Source of the DNA: Casp-actino8 sp001510455 | Lineage (GTDB): Bacteria; Actinomycetota; Acidimicrobiia; Acidimicrobiales; Ilumatobacteraceae | Direction of reading: 5' to 3' | DNA: 64,000 nucleotides | Assembly: GCA_027592035.1 (NCBI GenBank) | Contig: JAQCIK010000011.1 | Span: forward strand, 1 to 64,000 | Shown here: positions 32,541-40,765 of the stretch, one piece after another | Position numbering within the stretch: position 1 is the stretch's first letter | How the letters are laid out: each line of letters starts with the position of its first letter | The notes under the pieces: generated by a model | What the model saw: only the letters and a program-made list of their open reading frames with translations | Told to the model about the DNA's origin: nothing | Databases searched by the model: none | Made by a program: the position numbers and the translations under genes

Positions 32541-33229
32541 GTGCATCGTCGACCCTCCGAGTGGCTCGTCTCGTCGCCGCCAAGGATCTGCGCGTCGAAT
32601 GGCGCAGTCGTGTCGTGTCGAATCAGGTTCTGCCCTTCGCAGTTCTGGTGATGATCCTGTTCGCGTTCGCGCTCGACAGTGATGCCGTCCTCGAACGAGT
32701 GGCTCCGGGTCTCGTGTGGTTGGCCACCATCTTCAGCGTCCTCTTCCTCGTGGCCCGGACCTATGCCGTCGAGACCGCCGACGGAGCCCTCGACGCCCTG
32801 CGATCGGCGGGGGTCGAGCCGATGGGGATCTTCCTCGGCAAGGCGGCCGCCCTGGCCGTGCAGCTCCTCGTTCTGGAAGCCCTTTTGGTGTCGGCGGCGA
32901 TCGTGCTCTACCGGGCCGATCCGACGGCATCGGGCATCGTGCTCTTGGTCACGACGGCCCTGGTCGCGACCGTCGGATTGGCGAGCGTCGCTACCCTGTA
33001 CGGAGGTCTCGCCGCCGGTGTCAAGGGACGGGAAACTCTTCTCCCACTCCTGTTGTTACCGGTGGTGGCACCGGTCCTGATCGGCGCCACTCGGGCCACC
33101 GAGTCAGCCTTCCGGACCAACGGCATCGCAGTGAGCGAGGGCTGGCCCTGGTTGGGCCTGCTCGCTGTGTTCGCCGCGATCTTCAGTGTCGTCGGAGCAG
33201 TCGCCTTCGGGTCGCTGATCGACGAGTGA
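32537..33229 (+). CDS. ccmB: haem exporter permease CcmB
   Basis: A 230-aa membrane protein with six helices. It contains VAAKDLRVEWRSR (the CcmB N-terminal signature), ARTYAVETADGALDALRSAGVEPMGIFLGK and LLLLPVVAPVLIGATRATESAF (CcmB's LPLxxPxLI). It overlaps ccmA by four bases (ATGA), and ccmC follows 19 bases later. Confidence 0.9.
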   Translation: MSASSTLRVARLVAAKDLRVEWRSRVVSNQVLPFAVLVMILFAFALDSDAVLERVAPGLVWLATIFSVLFLVARTYAVETADGALDALRSAGVEPMGIFLGKAAALAVQLLVLEALLVSAAIVLYRADPTASGIVLLVTTALVATVGLASVATLYGGLAAGVKGRETLLPLLLLPVVAPVLIGATRATESAFRTNGIAVSEGWPWLGLLAVFAAIFSVVGAVAFGSLIDE

Positions 33230-33248
33230 GCCGAGACGAGGAGATTCG

Positions 33249-34007
33249 ATGACTGCAACAGCCGCCGATCCGAAGCGGCGAGAGCGCGTCACCGGCACCC
33301 CGTTCACCCGGGCGCTCGGAGTCGTCACCCTCGTCGGTATCGCTTGGCTCGTGCTGTTCGGTCTGTTCGTCACCCCGGCCGACATCAATCAGGGCGAGTC
33401 GGTGCGCATCATGTACGCACACGTTCCGGGCGCGTGGCTCGCTTATCTCGCCTTCGTCGTCACGGCCATTTCGTCGGCCATGTACCTCTTCCGCCGTACC
33501 CGTTCACTCGTCTGGGATCGGATCGCTGGTGCCTCGGCCGAGATCGGTGTGCTCTTCATGGGGATCTCGCTCGTCACCGGAAGCCTGTGGGGTCGTATCA
33601 CGTGGGGGACCTTCTGGACGTGGGACGCCCGACTCACCACCACCGCTTTTCTCTTCGTCACCTATGTCGGGTATCTGGCCGTTCGTAACCTCGGTGGCAC
33701 GCACCATCAGCGGGCACGACGAAGTGCAGTGCTGGCCCTGCTCGCCGTCCTCGAGATTCCGCTCGTTCATTTCTCGGTCGAACTTTGGAACTCCCTTCAT
33801 CAGGAAGCGAGCGTGGTGGGCAACACCGACGTGACGATGGACGGTCTCATGCTGTTCACGTTGTTCCTCGGAGTGATCGTGTTCACGCTGATGTACGTCT
33901 GGATGCTCATGCATCGTCAACGTTCTCTCACGTTGCAGGACATGGTCGACGACATCGGCCTCGACGTGGCGCTGGCCGCTCGGCGCGCCGAGGCGGGTGC
34001 ATCGTGA
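33249..34007 (+). CDS. ccmC: haem handling protein CcmC
   Basis: A 252-aa, six-helix member of the HHP superfamily that loads haem onto CcmE. It has the tryptophan-rich motif WGTFWTWDARLT in the external loop and haem-ligand histidines in the flanking loops (AHVPGAW and EIPLVHFSVELWNSLHQ). A GAGGAGATTCG site precedes ATG 33249. Its stop overlaps the ccmD start (GTGA). Confidence 0.95.
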   Translation: MTATAADPKRRERVTGTPFTRALGVVTLVGIAWLVLFGLFVTPADINQGESVRIMYAHVPGAWLAYLAFVVTAISSAMYLFRRTRSLVWDRIAGASAEIGVLFMGISLVTGSLWGRITWGTFWTWDARLTTTAFLFVTYVGYLAVRNLGGTHHQRARRSAVLALLAVLEIPLVHFSVELWNSLHQEASVVGNTDVTMDGLMLFTLFLGVIVFTLMYVWMLMHRQRSLTLQDMVDDIGLDVALAARRAEAGAS

Positions 34008-34138
34008 AGGACGCCGGCTTCATCGTGGCGAGTTATGTGGTCACCTTCGGGTCGATCGGCCTGTTCGTCTCACTCGTCGTGAGTCGTGCTCGTCGTGTGA
34101 GTCGCCAGATTCCTCCGGAGGATCGCCCGTGGACCTGA
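34004..34138 (+). CDS. ccmD: CcmD-like small membrane protein
   Basis: A 44-aa protein translated from GTG 34004, which overlaps the ccmC stop. It has one membrane helix (about residues 6-27, FIVASYVVTFGSIGLFVSLVVS), then RARRVSRQIPPEDRPWT. Size, the single helix followed by Arg residues and its position between ccmC and ccmE fit CcmD, which stabilises CcmABC and helps release CcmE. The sequence is too short to prove homology by eye. It overlaps ccmE by 10 bases. Confidence 0.75.
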   Translation: MKDAGFIVASYVVTFGSIGLFVSLVVSRARRVSRQIPPEDRPWT

Positions 34139-34617
34139 CCCCTCGTCCGGCACCCGAGACTCAGCCGTCTCGGCGTCGTCGAAAGATCGTGCCCTCTCTC
34201 GTGCTCGTGCTGGTGATCGGAGCCGGCGCCGTGATCGTCACTCAGTTCCTCACTTCGGCGATCGACTACTACTGCAATGTCGACGAGGTGGGTGTGAAGG
34301 ACGGCTGTGATCCCGGTCGGCGTCTGCGCATCCAGGGTGTGGTCGACGAGGGTTCGGTTCTGAACGACGGTGTCGTCACCTCCTTCTCGGTGTCGTTCAA
34401 CGGTGCGCAGTTACCGGTGCGCTACGACGGTGAACCCGGAGGAATCTTCAAGGAATGCATTCCGGTCGTGGTGCACGGGGTCGTTCAGAACGGTGTGTTC
34501 CTCGGTGATCGCATCGAGGTGAAGCACTCGAACGAGTACGTCGCCGACAACCCTGATCGAGTCGACGAGGACGCTTACGATGCGCCGGAGGACACGGCGT
34601 GCTCGCCGTCGGTCTGA
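34129..34617 (+). CDS. ccmE: haem chaperone CcmE
   Basis: Periplasmic-side haem chaperone, 162 aa from GTG 34129. It has an Arg-rich start, a membrane helix (about 20-42) and an OB-fold with RLRIQGVVDEGSV, FSVSFNGAQLPVRYDGEPGGIFKE and VVVHGVVQNGVFLGDRIEVKH. The haem-binding motif reads KHSNEY, the His (H-x-x-N-x-Y) version rather than the Cys variant seen in some other prokaryotes. GGAGG lies eight bases before the start. It overlaps ccmF by 19 bases. Confidence 0.92.
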   Translation: MDLTPRPAPETQPSRRRRKIVPSLVLVLVIGAGAVIVTQFLTSAIDYYCNVDEVGVKDGCDPGRRLRIQGVVDEGSVLNDGVVTSFSVSFNGAQLPVRYDGEPGGIFKECIPVVVHGVVQNGVFLGDRIEVKHSNEYVADNPDRVDEDAYDAPEDTACSPSV

Positions 34618-36575
34618 ACGCCGCCGCCGGACGCGGGGCCATCCTTCTCGGTGTTCTCGTCTGTGCCTTCGGCATCGTCGTCACCGTGGCCGGCATTCGC
34701 CAGGGCAACACCCGAGTGCTGCGCGCGACGGCCCGTTACTCGTACGTTGCTTTCGCCGCTGCCGTCGTGGCGTTCCTGGTCATGGAACGAGCGCTCATCA
34801 CGCGCGACTTCAGTCTTGCGTACGTACAGCAGGTGGGTTCACGTAGTACGCCAGCTCTCTACAACGTGACGGCGCTTTGGAGCGCGCTCGAGGGGTCGAT
34901 CCTCATGTGGATCCTGATCCTCACCGGCTTCACGGTGGCAGTGGCGGTCAAGTTCCGCAAACGACGTGATGACGTCTTGTTGGCCTGGGCCATGGTGGTC
35001 ATGCTCGTCGTCAGTCTTTTCTTCTTCCTGTTGGCCTTCGGTCCGGCCGACCCGTTCGCTCTCGGTCCGTCCGGTGTCACCGACGGACCCGGCCCCAATC
35101 CCTTGCTGCAGAACCATGTACTCGTGGTGTTCCACCCGCCGATTCTCTATCTCGGCTACGTGGGTTTCACCGTGCCGTTCGCCTTTGCGATCGCCGCGTT
35201 GATCACCGGACGAGTCGGTGAGGGATGGTTGCTCGAGACGCGACGCTGGACGTTGTACTCGTGGGGCTTTCTCACTGTCGGCATCGTTCTCGGTGGTTGG
35301 TGGAGTTACGAGGTACTCGGCTGGAGTGGCGTGTGGGCATGGGATCCGGTCGAGAACGCCAGCTTCCTGCCGTGGCTGACCGGTACCGCGTTCTTGCATT
35401 CGGTGATCGTTCAGGAGCGGCGGGGCATGTTGCGGGTCTGGAACCTGAGTCTCGTGATCTCCACGTTCAGCCTCACGATTCTCGGCACGTTCCTCACGCG
35501 ATCGGGTGTGATCAACAGTGTCCACGCCTTCGCCGAAGGAAGTGTGGGTCCGTGGCTCCTCGTTTTCTTCACGATCGTCGTCACCGTGTCGGTCGTGCTC
35601 ATCGGTTTGCGAGGTGACCGTCTTCGGTCGCCGGGCACGATCGACTCACCGCTCAGCCGCGAGGGCGCGTTCCTCGCCAACAACGTTCTCTTCAGTGTGT
35701 TCGCCTTCGTGGTTCTACTCGGCACGGTGTTCCCCTTGATCGTCGAATCGCTGCAGGATCGGCGTCTGGTGGTGGGTGCTCCCTTTTTCGATCGCATGAC
35801 GAAGCCGATCGGACTCACCATGTTGTTCCTGATGGCGGTGGCCCCAGTGCTGCCCTGGCGCAAGACGACCGGCGAGGTGTTACGCGATCGTCTGTTCTGG
35901 CCGGCGGTGTGCGGTGTGGTGTCCTTGGCTTTCGCCGTCGTGATCGGCAATGCCGGGTGGGCGCCGCTACTGGCTTTCGGTCTCGGTGGATTCGCCGCCG
36001 GTTCGGCATTGCGCCAGCTGGGTCTGGCCACCCGTCGGCACGGATGGCGCGGCTTCGTGGGCCGGGCCAACGGTGGAATGATCGTTCACCTCGGTGTGAT
36101 CGTCATGTCGGTGGCCCTTGCCGCTTCGGGCGCCTACACCAGAAGTCAGGAATTCGTGATGGAGGTGGGCGACACCGTCGAATTCTCGGGCCACACCTTC
36201 ACGTTCGAAGGTCTTGCTCTCGAGACCGATTCGGTGAAGTCGTCACTGAAGGCCGCGGTGCGAATCGATGGTGGCCCCGTCTATGAACCGGCGCGCAGCA
36301 AATATCTGCAACAGGGCATGGACATCGGAACTCCGAGTGTTCGCACCGGATTCCGACACGACCTGTACCTGACTCTCGAAGGCGATGTACGCCCCGACGA
36401 CACCGAAGCTCGTATCAAGGTGTTCGTGAAGCCGATGATCCTGTGGCTCTGGATCGGCGGTGGCCTGCTCGCCCTCGGCACGGTTCTGTCGGCCTTCCCC
36501 GGTCGTCGTCGACGCCCGGAGGCGCCGGTGTCGGAAGGTATCTCGTCACGTGACGAGGAGAGTTCGCGTGTCTGA
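34599..36575 (+). CDS. ccmF: haem lyase subunit CcmF
   Basis: A 658-aa polytopic protein of the haem lyase complex that attaches haem to apocytochrome CxxCH. It has the WWD-type motif GWWSYEVLGWSGVWAWDPVENASFLPW, conserved histidines in NHVLVVFHPPILYLGYVG and LTGTAFLHSVIVQERRGML, and the C-terminal external domain with SVKSSLKAAVRID. GTG 34599 has GGAGG upstream. The end overlaps ccmG by eight bases. Confidence 0.95.
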   Translation: MLAVGLNAAAGRGAILLGVLVCAFGIVVTVAGIRQGNTRVLRATARYSYVAFAAAVVAFLVMERALITRDFSLAYVQQVGSRSTPALYNVTALWSALEGSILMWILILTGFTVAVAVKFRKRRDDVLLAWAMVVMLVVSLFFFLLAFGPADPFALGPSGVTDGPGPNPLLQNHVLVVFHPPILYLGYVGFTVPFAFAIAALITGRVGEGWLLETRRWTLYSWGFLTVGIVLGGWWSYEVLGWSGVWAWDPVENASFLPWLTGTAFLHSVIVQERRGMLRVWNLSLVISTFSLTILGTFLTRSGVINSVHAFAEGSVGPWLLVFFTIVVTVSVVLIGLRGDRLRSPGTIDSPLSREGAFLANNVLFSVFAFVVLLGTVFPLIVESLQDRRLVVGAPFFDRMTKPIGLTMLFLMAVAPVLPWRKTTGEVLRDRLFWPAVCGVVSLAFAVVIGNAGWAPLLAFGLGGFAAGSALRQLGLATRRHGWRGFVGRANGGMIVHLGVIVMSVALAASGAYTRSQEFVMEVGDTVEFSGHTFTFEGLALETDSVKSSLKAAVRIDGGPVYEPARSKYLQQGMDIGTPSVRTGFRHDLYLTLEGDVRPDDTEARIKVFVKPMILWLWIGGGLLALGTVLSAFPGRRRRPEAPVSEGISSRDEESSRV

Positions 36576-37122
36576 ACGCCGTCGCATCGGACCGTTGGTT
36601 GCCGGAGCCGTCGCCGTGGTGATCGTGTTCATGGTGACGATCTTCGCCGTGGCGGCCGGACGATCGACCGAGACCGCTGATTCGCCACTTCTCGGTCGTC
36701 CCGCCCCGGCCGTCACGAGTACCACGTACGACGACACCACCTTCGATCTCTCTCGCCGTCGTGGGTCGTGGGTCGTGCTGAACTTCTTCAATTCCACCTG
36801 TGTGCCGTGCAAGCGTGAGCACCCCGAATTGGTGAAGTTCAACGAAGCTCAGCGCAGCGGTGGTGGCGTGGATGCCGAACTCTTCACGATCGTGAACGAC
36901 GACGACGAGGACGCCGTCCGTGAATTCTTCGCCGACAACGGCGGCGGTTGGCCGACCGTTCGCGACGACAACAGTGAAATCGCCGTGGCGTTCGGGGTGG
37001 CCAAGGTCCCCGAGACCTGGATCGTCAGTCCGACCGGCCTGGTGGTCGAGCGTTTCGCCGGTGAAGTCACGGCCGAACTGTTGAGCTCTGCACTCGAGAT
37101 CTTCGATCGAGGTGGCGCATGA
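36568..37122 (+). CDS. ccmG: thiol-disulfide oxidoreductase CcmG/DsbE-like
   Basis: 184 aa. An N-terminal membrane anchor (about 8-31) leads to a thioredoxin fold with NFFNSTCVPCKREHPEL, whose active site CVPC reduces apocytochrome cysteines, and the cis-proline loop VAKVPETWIVSPTG. The start GTG 36568 follows a GAGGAG site and overlaps the ccmF stop. It overlaps ccmH by four bases. Confidence 0.92.
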   Translation: MSERRRIGPLVAGAVAVVIVFMVTIFAVAAGRSTETADSPLLGRPAPAVTSTTYDDTTFDLSRRRGSWVVLNFFNSTCVPCKREHPELVKFNEAQRSGGGVDAELFTIVNDDDEDAVREFFADNGGGWPTVRDDNSEIAVAFGVAKVPETWIVSPTGLVVERFAGEVTAELLSSALEIFDRGGA

Positions 37123-37607
37123 GCCGAGCATTGAAGACGATGAAAGGTCCCGTCGGCTGGCTGGTGATCCTGTTCGCCTCGGTGGTGTTCCTCGCCGTCG
37201 GCATTCAACGCGACTCGGGCCCGTCCACGCCCCAGGAACGGATCGACTCCGTGTCGCAGAGGCTCGCCTGTCCCACCTGCGACGGTGAGAGCGTCTACGA
37301 GTCGAGAGGTAGTGCTTCGATCGCGATCAAACGTGAAGTGGCCCGTTTGGTCGGCGAAGGACAGCTGACCGACGGCGAAATCGTGCGAACGATCGAAGCG
37401 AGTTTCGGAAGCGACGTGTTGCTGGTTCCGCGTTCGTCAGGCCTCGAGGGTCTCGTGTGGGCGCTACCGGTGGCGGTGGCGGTGGTCGCGGTCGTCGGCA
37501 TGGCATTCGTTTTCCGTCGTTGGCGACGAGAGAACCGCAGTCTGGTCGCGACTGACGACGACGAGGTGCTGGTCGCGTCGGCGCGTCGTCAGCGGAGTGA
37601 GTCGTGA
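37119..37607 (+). CDS. ccmH: cytochrome c biogenesis protein CcmH
   Basis: A 162-aa membrane-anchored thioredox protein. The N-terminal helix (about 11-30) precedes RLACPTCDGESVYESRGSASIAIKREV, where ACPTC stands for the family's LRCxxC, then the three-helix bundle segment LTDGEIVRTIEASFGSDVLL and a C-terminal helix (about 109-130). It works with CcmG and CcmF in haem ligation. Overlaps on both sides show tight translational coupling. Confidence 0.92.
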   Translation: MSRALKTMKGPVGWLVILFASVVFLAVGIQRDSGPSTPQERIDSVSQRLACPTCDGESVYESRGSASIAIKREVARLVGEGQLTDGEIVRTIEASFGSDVLLVPRSSGLEGLVWALPVAVAVVAVVGMAFVFRRWRRENRSLVATDDDEVLVASARRQRSES

Positions 37608-38365
37608 CGCCCGAAGAGCGGGCCATACGCGAAGAAGAACGTGACTTCTTGTTGTCGTCACTCGATGATCTCGAACGTGAACGACTGGCCGGTGACGTCA
37701 CCGATGACGACTATCTCGCCTTAAAGGAGTCGTACACGGCGCGCGCGGCCTCGGTGCTTCGTGAACTCGACGAGCGCAACAACGGCTCCTCGGAGTCCGA
37801 TTCACGGGCTGACATATCGCCGAGTCGGACTCGCCCATGGAAGGCGATCGGAATCGGAGTGACCGTCATCGCTCTGGCCGTGATCGCCGGCATCGTGGTC
37901 GCCAACAGCGCAGGTGAACGACTACCGGGTCAGACCATGACCGGCTCGATCGGAGACGGCAGTGTCACGTCACTTCTGGTCGAGGCACGAGCCACCGGAA
38001 TGGCCGACATTCCCCGCGCGGTCGATCTCTACTCTCAGGTGCTTGCGGTCGAACCCGACAACGTGGAAGCGCTCACCTACATCGGATGGCTCACGGTGTT
38101 GTCGGCCACCCAGGATCAGACCTCCGAGATCGACGTGGTTCGCGAGCGATTCCAGTCGGGTCTTCTCCTTCTGCGTCAGGCCACCGTCGTCGACGACACC
38201 TACCCCGACGCTCATTGTTTCCTCGGAATCACGTTCTTCCGATTCATCGACGATGCCGAAGCGGCCGAGCCCGAGGTGCAGAAGTGTCTCGACTCGAATC
38301 CTCCGGCCGAGGTGGCTTCACTCGTCGAGGGTCTGGCGGCCGACATCGCCGACCGCGAACCCTGA
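37604..38365 (+). CDS. ccmI: CcmI/NrfG-like TPR membrane protein
   Basis: A 253-aa protein. The cytosolic N-terminus (EERDFLLSSLDDLERERLAGDVTDDDYLALKESY) is the typical c-type biogenesis pattern. It is followed by a membrane helix (about 83-104) and TPR-like repeats (AVDLYSQVLAVEPDNVEALTYIGWL, DAHCFLGITFFRFIDD). CcmI binds apocytochrome c tails and presents them to CcmF/H. It is the last gene of the operon, and its GTG overlaps the ccmH stop. Confidence 0.85.
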   Translation: MTPEERAIREEERDFLLSSLDDLERERLAGDVTDDDYLALKESYTARAASVLRELDERNNGSSESDSRADISPSRTRPWKAIGIGVTVIALAVIAGIVVANSAGERLPGQTMTGSIGDGSVTSLLVEARATGMADIPRAVDLYSQVLAVEPDNVEALTYIGWLTVLSATQDQTSEIDVVRERFQSGLLLLRQATVVDDTYPDAHCFLGITFFRFIDDAEAAEPEVQKCLDSNPPAEVASLVEGLAADIADREP

Positions 38366-38377
38366 TCGTCGGTTCGA

Positions 38378-38863
38378 TCAGTCGTCGTCGTGCGGTGGGG
38401 GCCAGCACGACGCGGCGATCACGTCGGTGCCGTGCCGATCGAGCACCCACACCGATGCTTTGCGCCAGTCGGGATCAGTGAGCATCTCGGCTCCTCGTCG
38501 CTGCAGAGCGGTGATCACTTCGAGAATCACGTCACCGTGGCTGCAGAGGACCGAGCCGTGGGGAAGTGATGTCACCAATTCGAGGGCGCCGTCGAGTCGA
38601 AATCCTTCGGCCAGACGATCGTCGTCCTCGATGGTGAGATCGAGGCGCGCCGAGAGCGGTTCGATCGTCTGACGACAGCGAACGTACGGGCTCGACACGA
38701 GTCGAAGACCGAAATCGGGCGCGACGAGATCGGCGATTCGGTCGCAGACTCGCTCGGCTTGTCGCCATCCCTTCTTGGTCAGCGGTCGGTAGCGATCGTC
38801 TCCATCCCACTTCGAGCGATCGCCCGCTTTGGCGTGACGAACCAGGAAGAGCGACTCGGGCAC
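38378..38863 (-). CDS. SixA-like histidine phosphatase
   Basis: A 161-aa member of the histidine phosphatase superfamily. It has the RHG-type motif LFLVRHAKAGDR with the catalytic His, LVSSPYVRCRQTIEP and SVLCSHGDVI with the second His. The small size fits SixA, which acts on phosphohistidine proteins, but the substrate cannot be fixed. It ends 12 bases from the convergent ccmI. The start is set by a leaderless promoter (TATCTT). Confidence 0.87.
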   Translation of the reverse strand: MPESLFLVRHAKAGDRSKWDGDDRYRPLTKKGWRQAERVCDRIADLVAPDFGLRLVSSPYVRCRQTIEPLSARLDLTIEDDDRLAEGFRLDGALELVTSLPHGSVLCSHGDVILEVITALQRRGAEMLTDPDWRKASVWVLDRHGTDVIAASCWPPPHDDD

Positions 38864-38869
38864 GGGCGA

Positions 38870-38875
38870 AAGATA
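38870..38875 (-). promoter_or_regulatory. -10 box of the SixA-like gene
   Basis: Minus-strand TATCTT lies six bases (tcgccc) before GTG 38863. Confidence 0.6.
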
Positions 38876-38912
38876 TCAGGGGTCCGACGACGCGATTCAA
38901 ACGCCGTTGCGT

Positions 38913-38918
38913 CAGAAT
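38913..38918 (+). promoter_or_regulatory. -10-like box of the sulfite-oxidase-like gene
   Basis: CAGAAT lies seven bases (ttcgggc) before ATG 38926, divergent from the SixA-like gene. Confidence 0.4.
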
Positions 38919-38925
38919 TTCGGGC

Positions 38926-39537
38926 ATGGGATTCTTCGAGCGCAACCGTCAGGAGACGATCGAGAAGGGTTACGACGCATCGCGGCTTCCGCCTGGTCAG
39001 TACCTCACCGATCGCTTTCCGGTGTTGCACGTTGGCGACGTGCCCACGTACGAGTCCGGTGAATGGAATCTCTCGATCTTCGGTCTCGTTCATCGCCCGT
39101 TCACCTTGACGCTCGACGAGTTGAAGGCCCTTCCGTCCACCACTCTCACGTTCGACATCCATTGCGTGACGAAGTGGAGCAAGTTCGACACCACCTGGAC
39201 GGGTGTTCGTGTACGCGATCTGTTCGACATGGCCGGTGTTCAGTCCGAGGCCACTCACGTGATGGAACATGCCGAGTTCGGTTACACGACCAACGTTCCG
39301 TTGCCCGACATCACGACCGATGAGGCACTCGTGGCGTACGCCTACGACGGCGAGGAGATCGAGCCCGATCACGGCGGACCCGTTCGCATCGTGATTCCGC
39401 ATCTCTATTTCTGGAAGAGCGCGAAGTGGGTGCGTGGGCTCGAACTACGACCGTCCGACGCGCCCGGCTTCTGGGAACGCAACGGTTATCACATGTACGC
39501 CGACCCGTTCAGGGAACAGCGTTTCTGGAACGACTGA
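38926..39537 (+). CDS. sulfite-oxidase-like molybdopterin oxidoreductase
   Basis: A 203-aa protein of the short, cytosolic oxidoreductase-molybdopterin-binding family. After PPGQYLTDRFPVLHVGDVP it shows DIHCVTKWSKFDTTWTGV, where the Cys is the expected molybdenum ligand, then HAEFGYTTNVPL, VAYAYDGEEIEPDHGGPVRIVIPHLYFWKSAKWVRGLEL and GYHMYADPF. It is one of two molybdenum enzymes in the window. The substrate is not known. It abuts the convergent mrp gene with no spacer. Confidence 0.9.
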   Translation: MGFFERNRQETIEKGYDASRLPPGQYLTDRFPVLHVGDVPTYESGEWNLSIFGLVHRPFTLTLDELKALPSTTLTFDIHCVTKWSKFDTTWTGVRVRDLFDMAGVQSEATHVMEHAEFGYTTNVPLPDITTDEALVAYAYDGEEIEPDHGGPVRIVIPHLYFWKSAKWVRGLELRPSDAPGFWERNGYHMYADPFREQRFWND

Positions 39538-40686
39538 TCAGCCGTTCACCTTCAGGAACTTGCTGAAGATCTTCTTCGGCTTCATGTCCTTCGCGATCTT
39601 CTCGGCGATCGAATGGAAAGTGCGCGCGGCTTCACTGTCGGGGTGCACTGCGGTGATCGGTCGCCCGTCGTCACCACCTTCGCGAAGTTGCGGAACGAGC
39701 GGCAATTGGCCGAGAAGCGGAACGCCGAGTTCGTCGGCGAGTTCCTTTCCGCCACCGCTGCCGAACAACTCGTAGCGCTTTCCGTCGTCACCGACGAACC
39801 ACGACATGTTCTCGATCACGCCCTTGACGGGCAGATTCACCTTGGCGGCCATGGCAGCCGAGAGGCGAGCGACCTTCTGTGCCGCTTGCTGCGGTGTGGT
39901 GACCACGTACACCTCACCACGAGGCAGGTACTGACTGAGTGACAGAGCGATGTCTCCGGTACCGGGGGGCATGTCGATCAACAAGAAGTCGGGCTCGTCC
40001 CAGTAGACGTCGGTCAGGAACTGCTCGAGGGCCTTGTGGAGCATGGGCCCACGCCACACGACGGCTTGACCGTCAGGAACGAAGTAGCCGATCGAGATAC
40101 AACGTACGCCGTACGACTCGGGTGGAAGAAGCATGCGGTCGATCACGACCGGGTCCCGGTCGGCGCCGAGCATGCGAGGGATCGAGAAGCCGTAGATGTC
40201 GGCATCGACCACACCCACCGAGTGACCTTGCGCGGCGAGGGCAACGGCCAGGTTGGTGGTGACACTCGACTTGCCGACGCCGCCCTTGCCCGACGAAATG
40301 AGGAGCGGACGGGTCTTCGAGCCGGGCTGGGCGAAGGGAATGACTCGACCTTCGGCATGTCCGTGGGCCTGACCCTGGCCGGCGGTGGCCGACGGATCAC
40401 CGTGGAGCTTCTCGCGCAGCGTCGCGCGCTCGTCGTCGGTCATGACGGTGAAATCGAGATTCACACGAGTCACCCCGGGAAGGGGAGTGACGGCGCCGTT
40501 CACACGGTTGGAGATCTCGTTGCGCAACGGACAGCCGGCCACGGTGAGGGCGACGAGGATGCCGACCGTGCCGTCGGGGTCGATCGTGACGTCACGGAGC
40601 ATGCCGATGTCGACGATGGAGCGGTGAAGTTCGGGGTCTTCGACGGGCCGGAGGGCGTCGACGACCTGCTCACGGGTGAGTGTCAT
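39538..40686 (-). CDS. mrp: Mrp/ApbC-type iron-sulfur cluster carrier ATPase
   Basis: A 382-aa protein. The N-terminal MIP18/DUF59 domain includes VEDPELHRSIVDIGML and AGCPLRNEI (Cys52). The ParA-like ATPase has the deviant Walker A SGKGGVGKS at 132-140, DADIYGFSIPRMLG and LLIDMPPGTGDIALS. The cluster-binding CxxC of many Mrp proteins is absent: the segment reads NMSWFVGDDGKRYELFGSGGG, as in mycobacterial Mrp. The start is ATG 40686; GTG 40728 is an alternative lying inside a palindrome. Divergent from a SufR-like regulator, which fits Fe-S biogenesis. Confidence 0.92.
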   Translation of the reverse strand: MTLTREQVVDALRPVEDPELHRSIVDIGMLRDVTIDPDGTVGILVALTVAGCPLRNEISNRVNGAVTPLPGVTRVNLDFTVMTDDERATLREKLHGDPSATAGQGQAHGHAEGRVIPFAQPGSKTRPLLISSGKGGVGKSSVTTNLAVALAAQGHSVGVVDADIYGFSIPRMLGADRDPVVIDRMLLPPESYGVRCISIGYFVPDGQAVVWRGPMLHKALEQFLTDVYWDEPDFLLIDMPPGTGDIALSLSQYLPRGEVYVVTTPQQAAQKVARLSAAMAAKVNLPVKGVIENMSWFVGDDGKRYELFGSGGGKELADELGVPLLGQLPLVPQLREGGDDGRPITAVHPDSEAARTFHSIAEKIAKDMKPKKIFSKFLKVNG

Positions 40687-40713
40687 GGGTGGGGGCTCCC
40701 GATTCGTGATGCT

Positions 40714-40731
40714 GGCGTGATTGCTCACGCC
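40714..40731. promoter_or_regulatory. candidate operator between mrp and the SufR-like gene
   Basis: Perfect inverted repeat GGCGTGA-ttgc-TCACGCC in the divergent spacer. It ends 22 bases before the regulator's -10 box, so it covers or borders its -35 region. It is a plausible autoregulatory site for the Fe-S regulator. Confidence 0.5.
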
Positions 40732-40753
40732 GAATTTGCACTATGGCGATAGG

Positions 40754-40759
40754 TAGAAT
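40754..40759 (+). promoter_or_regulatory. -10 box of the leaderless SufR-like transcript
   Basis: TAGAAT lies six bases (accggc) before GTG 40766. Confidence 0.6.
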
Positions 40760-40765
40760 ACCGGC

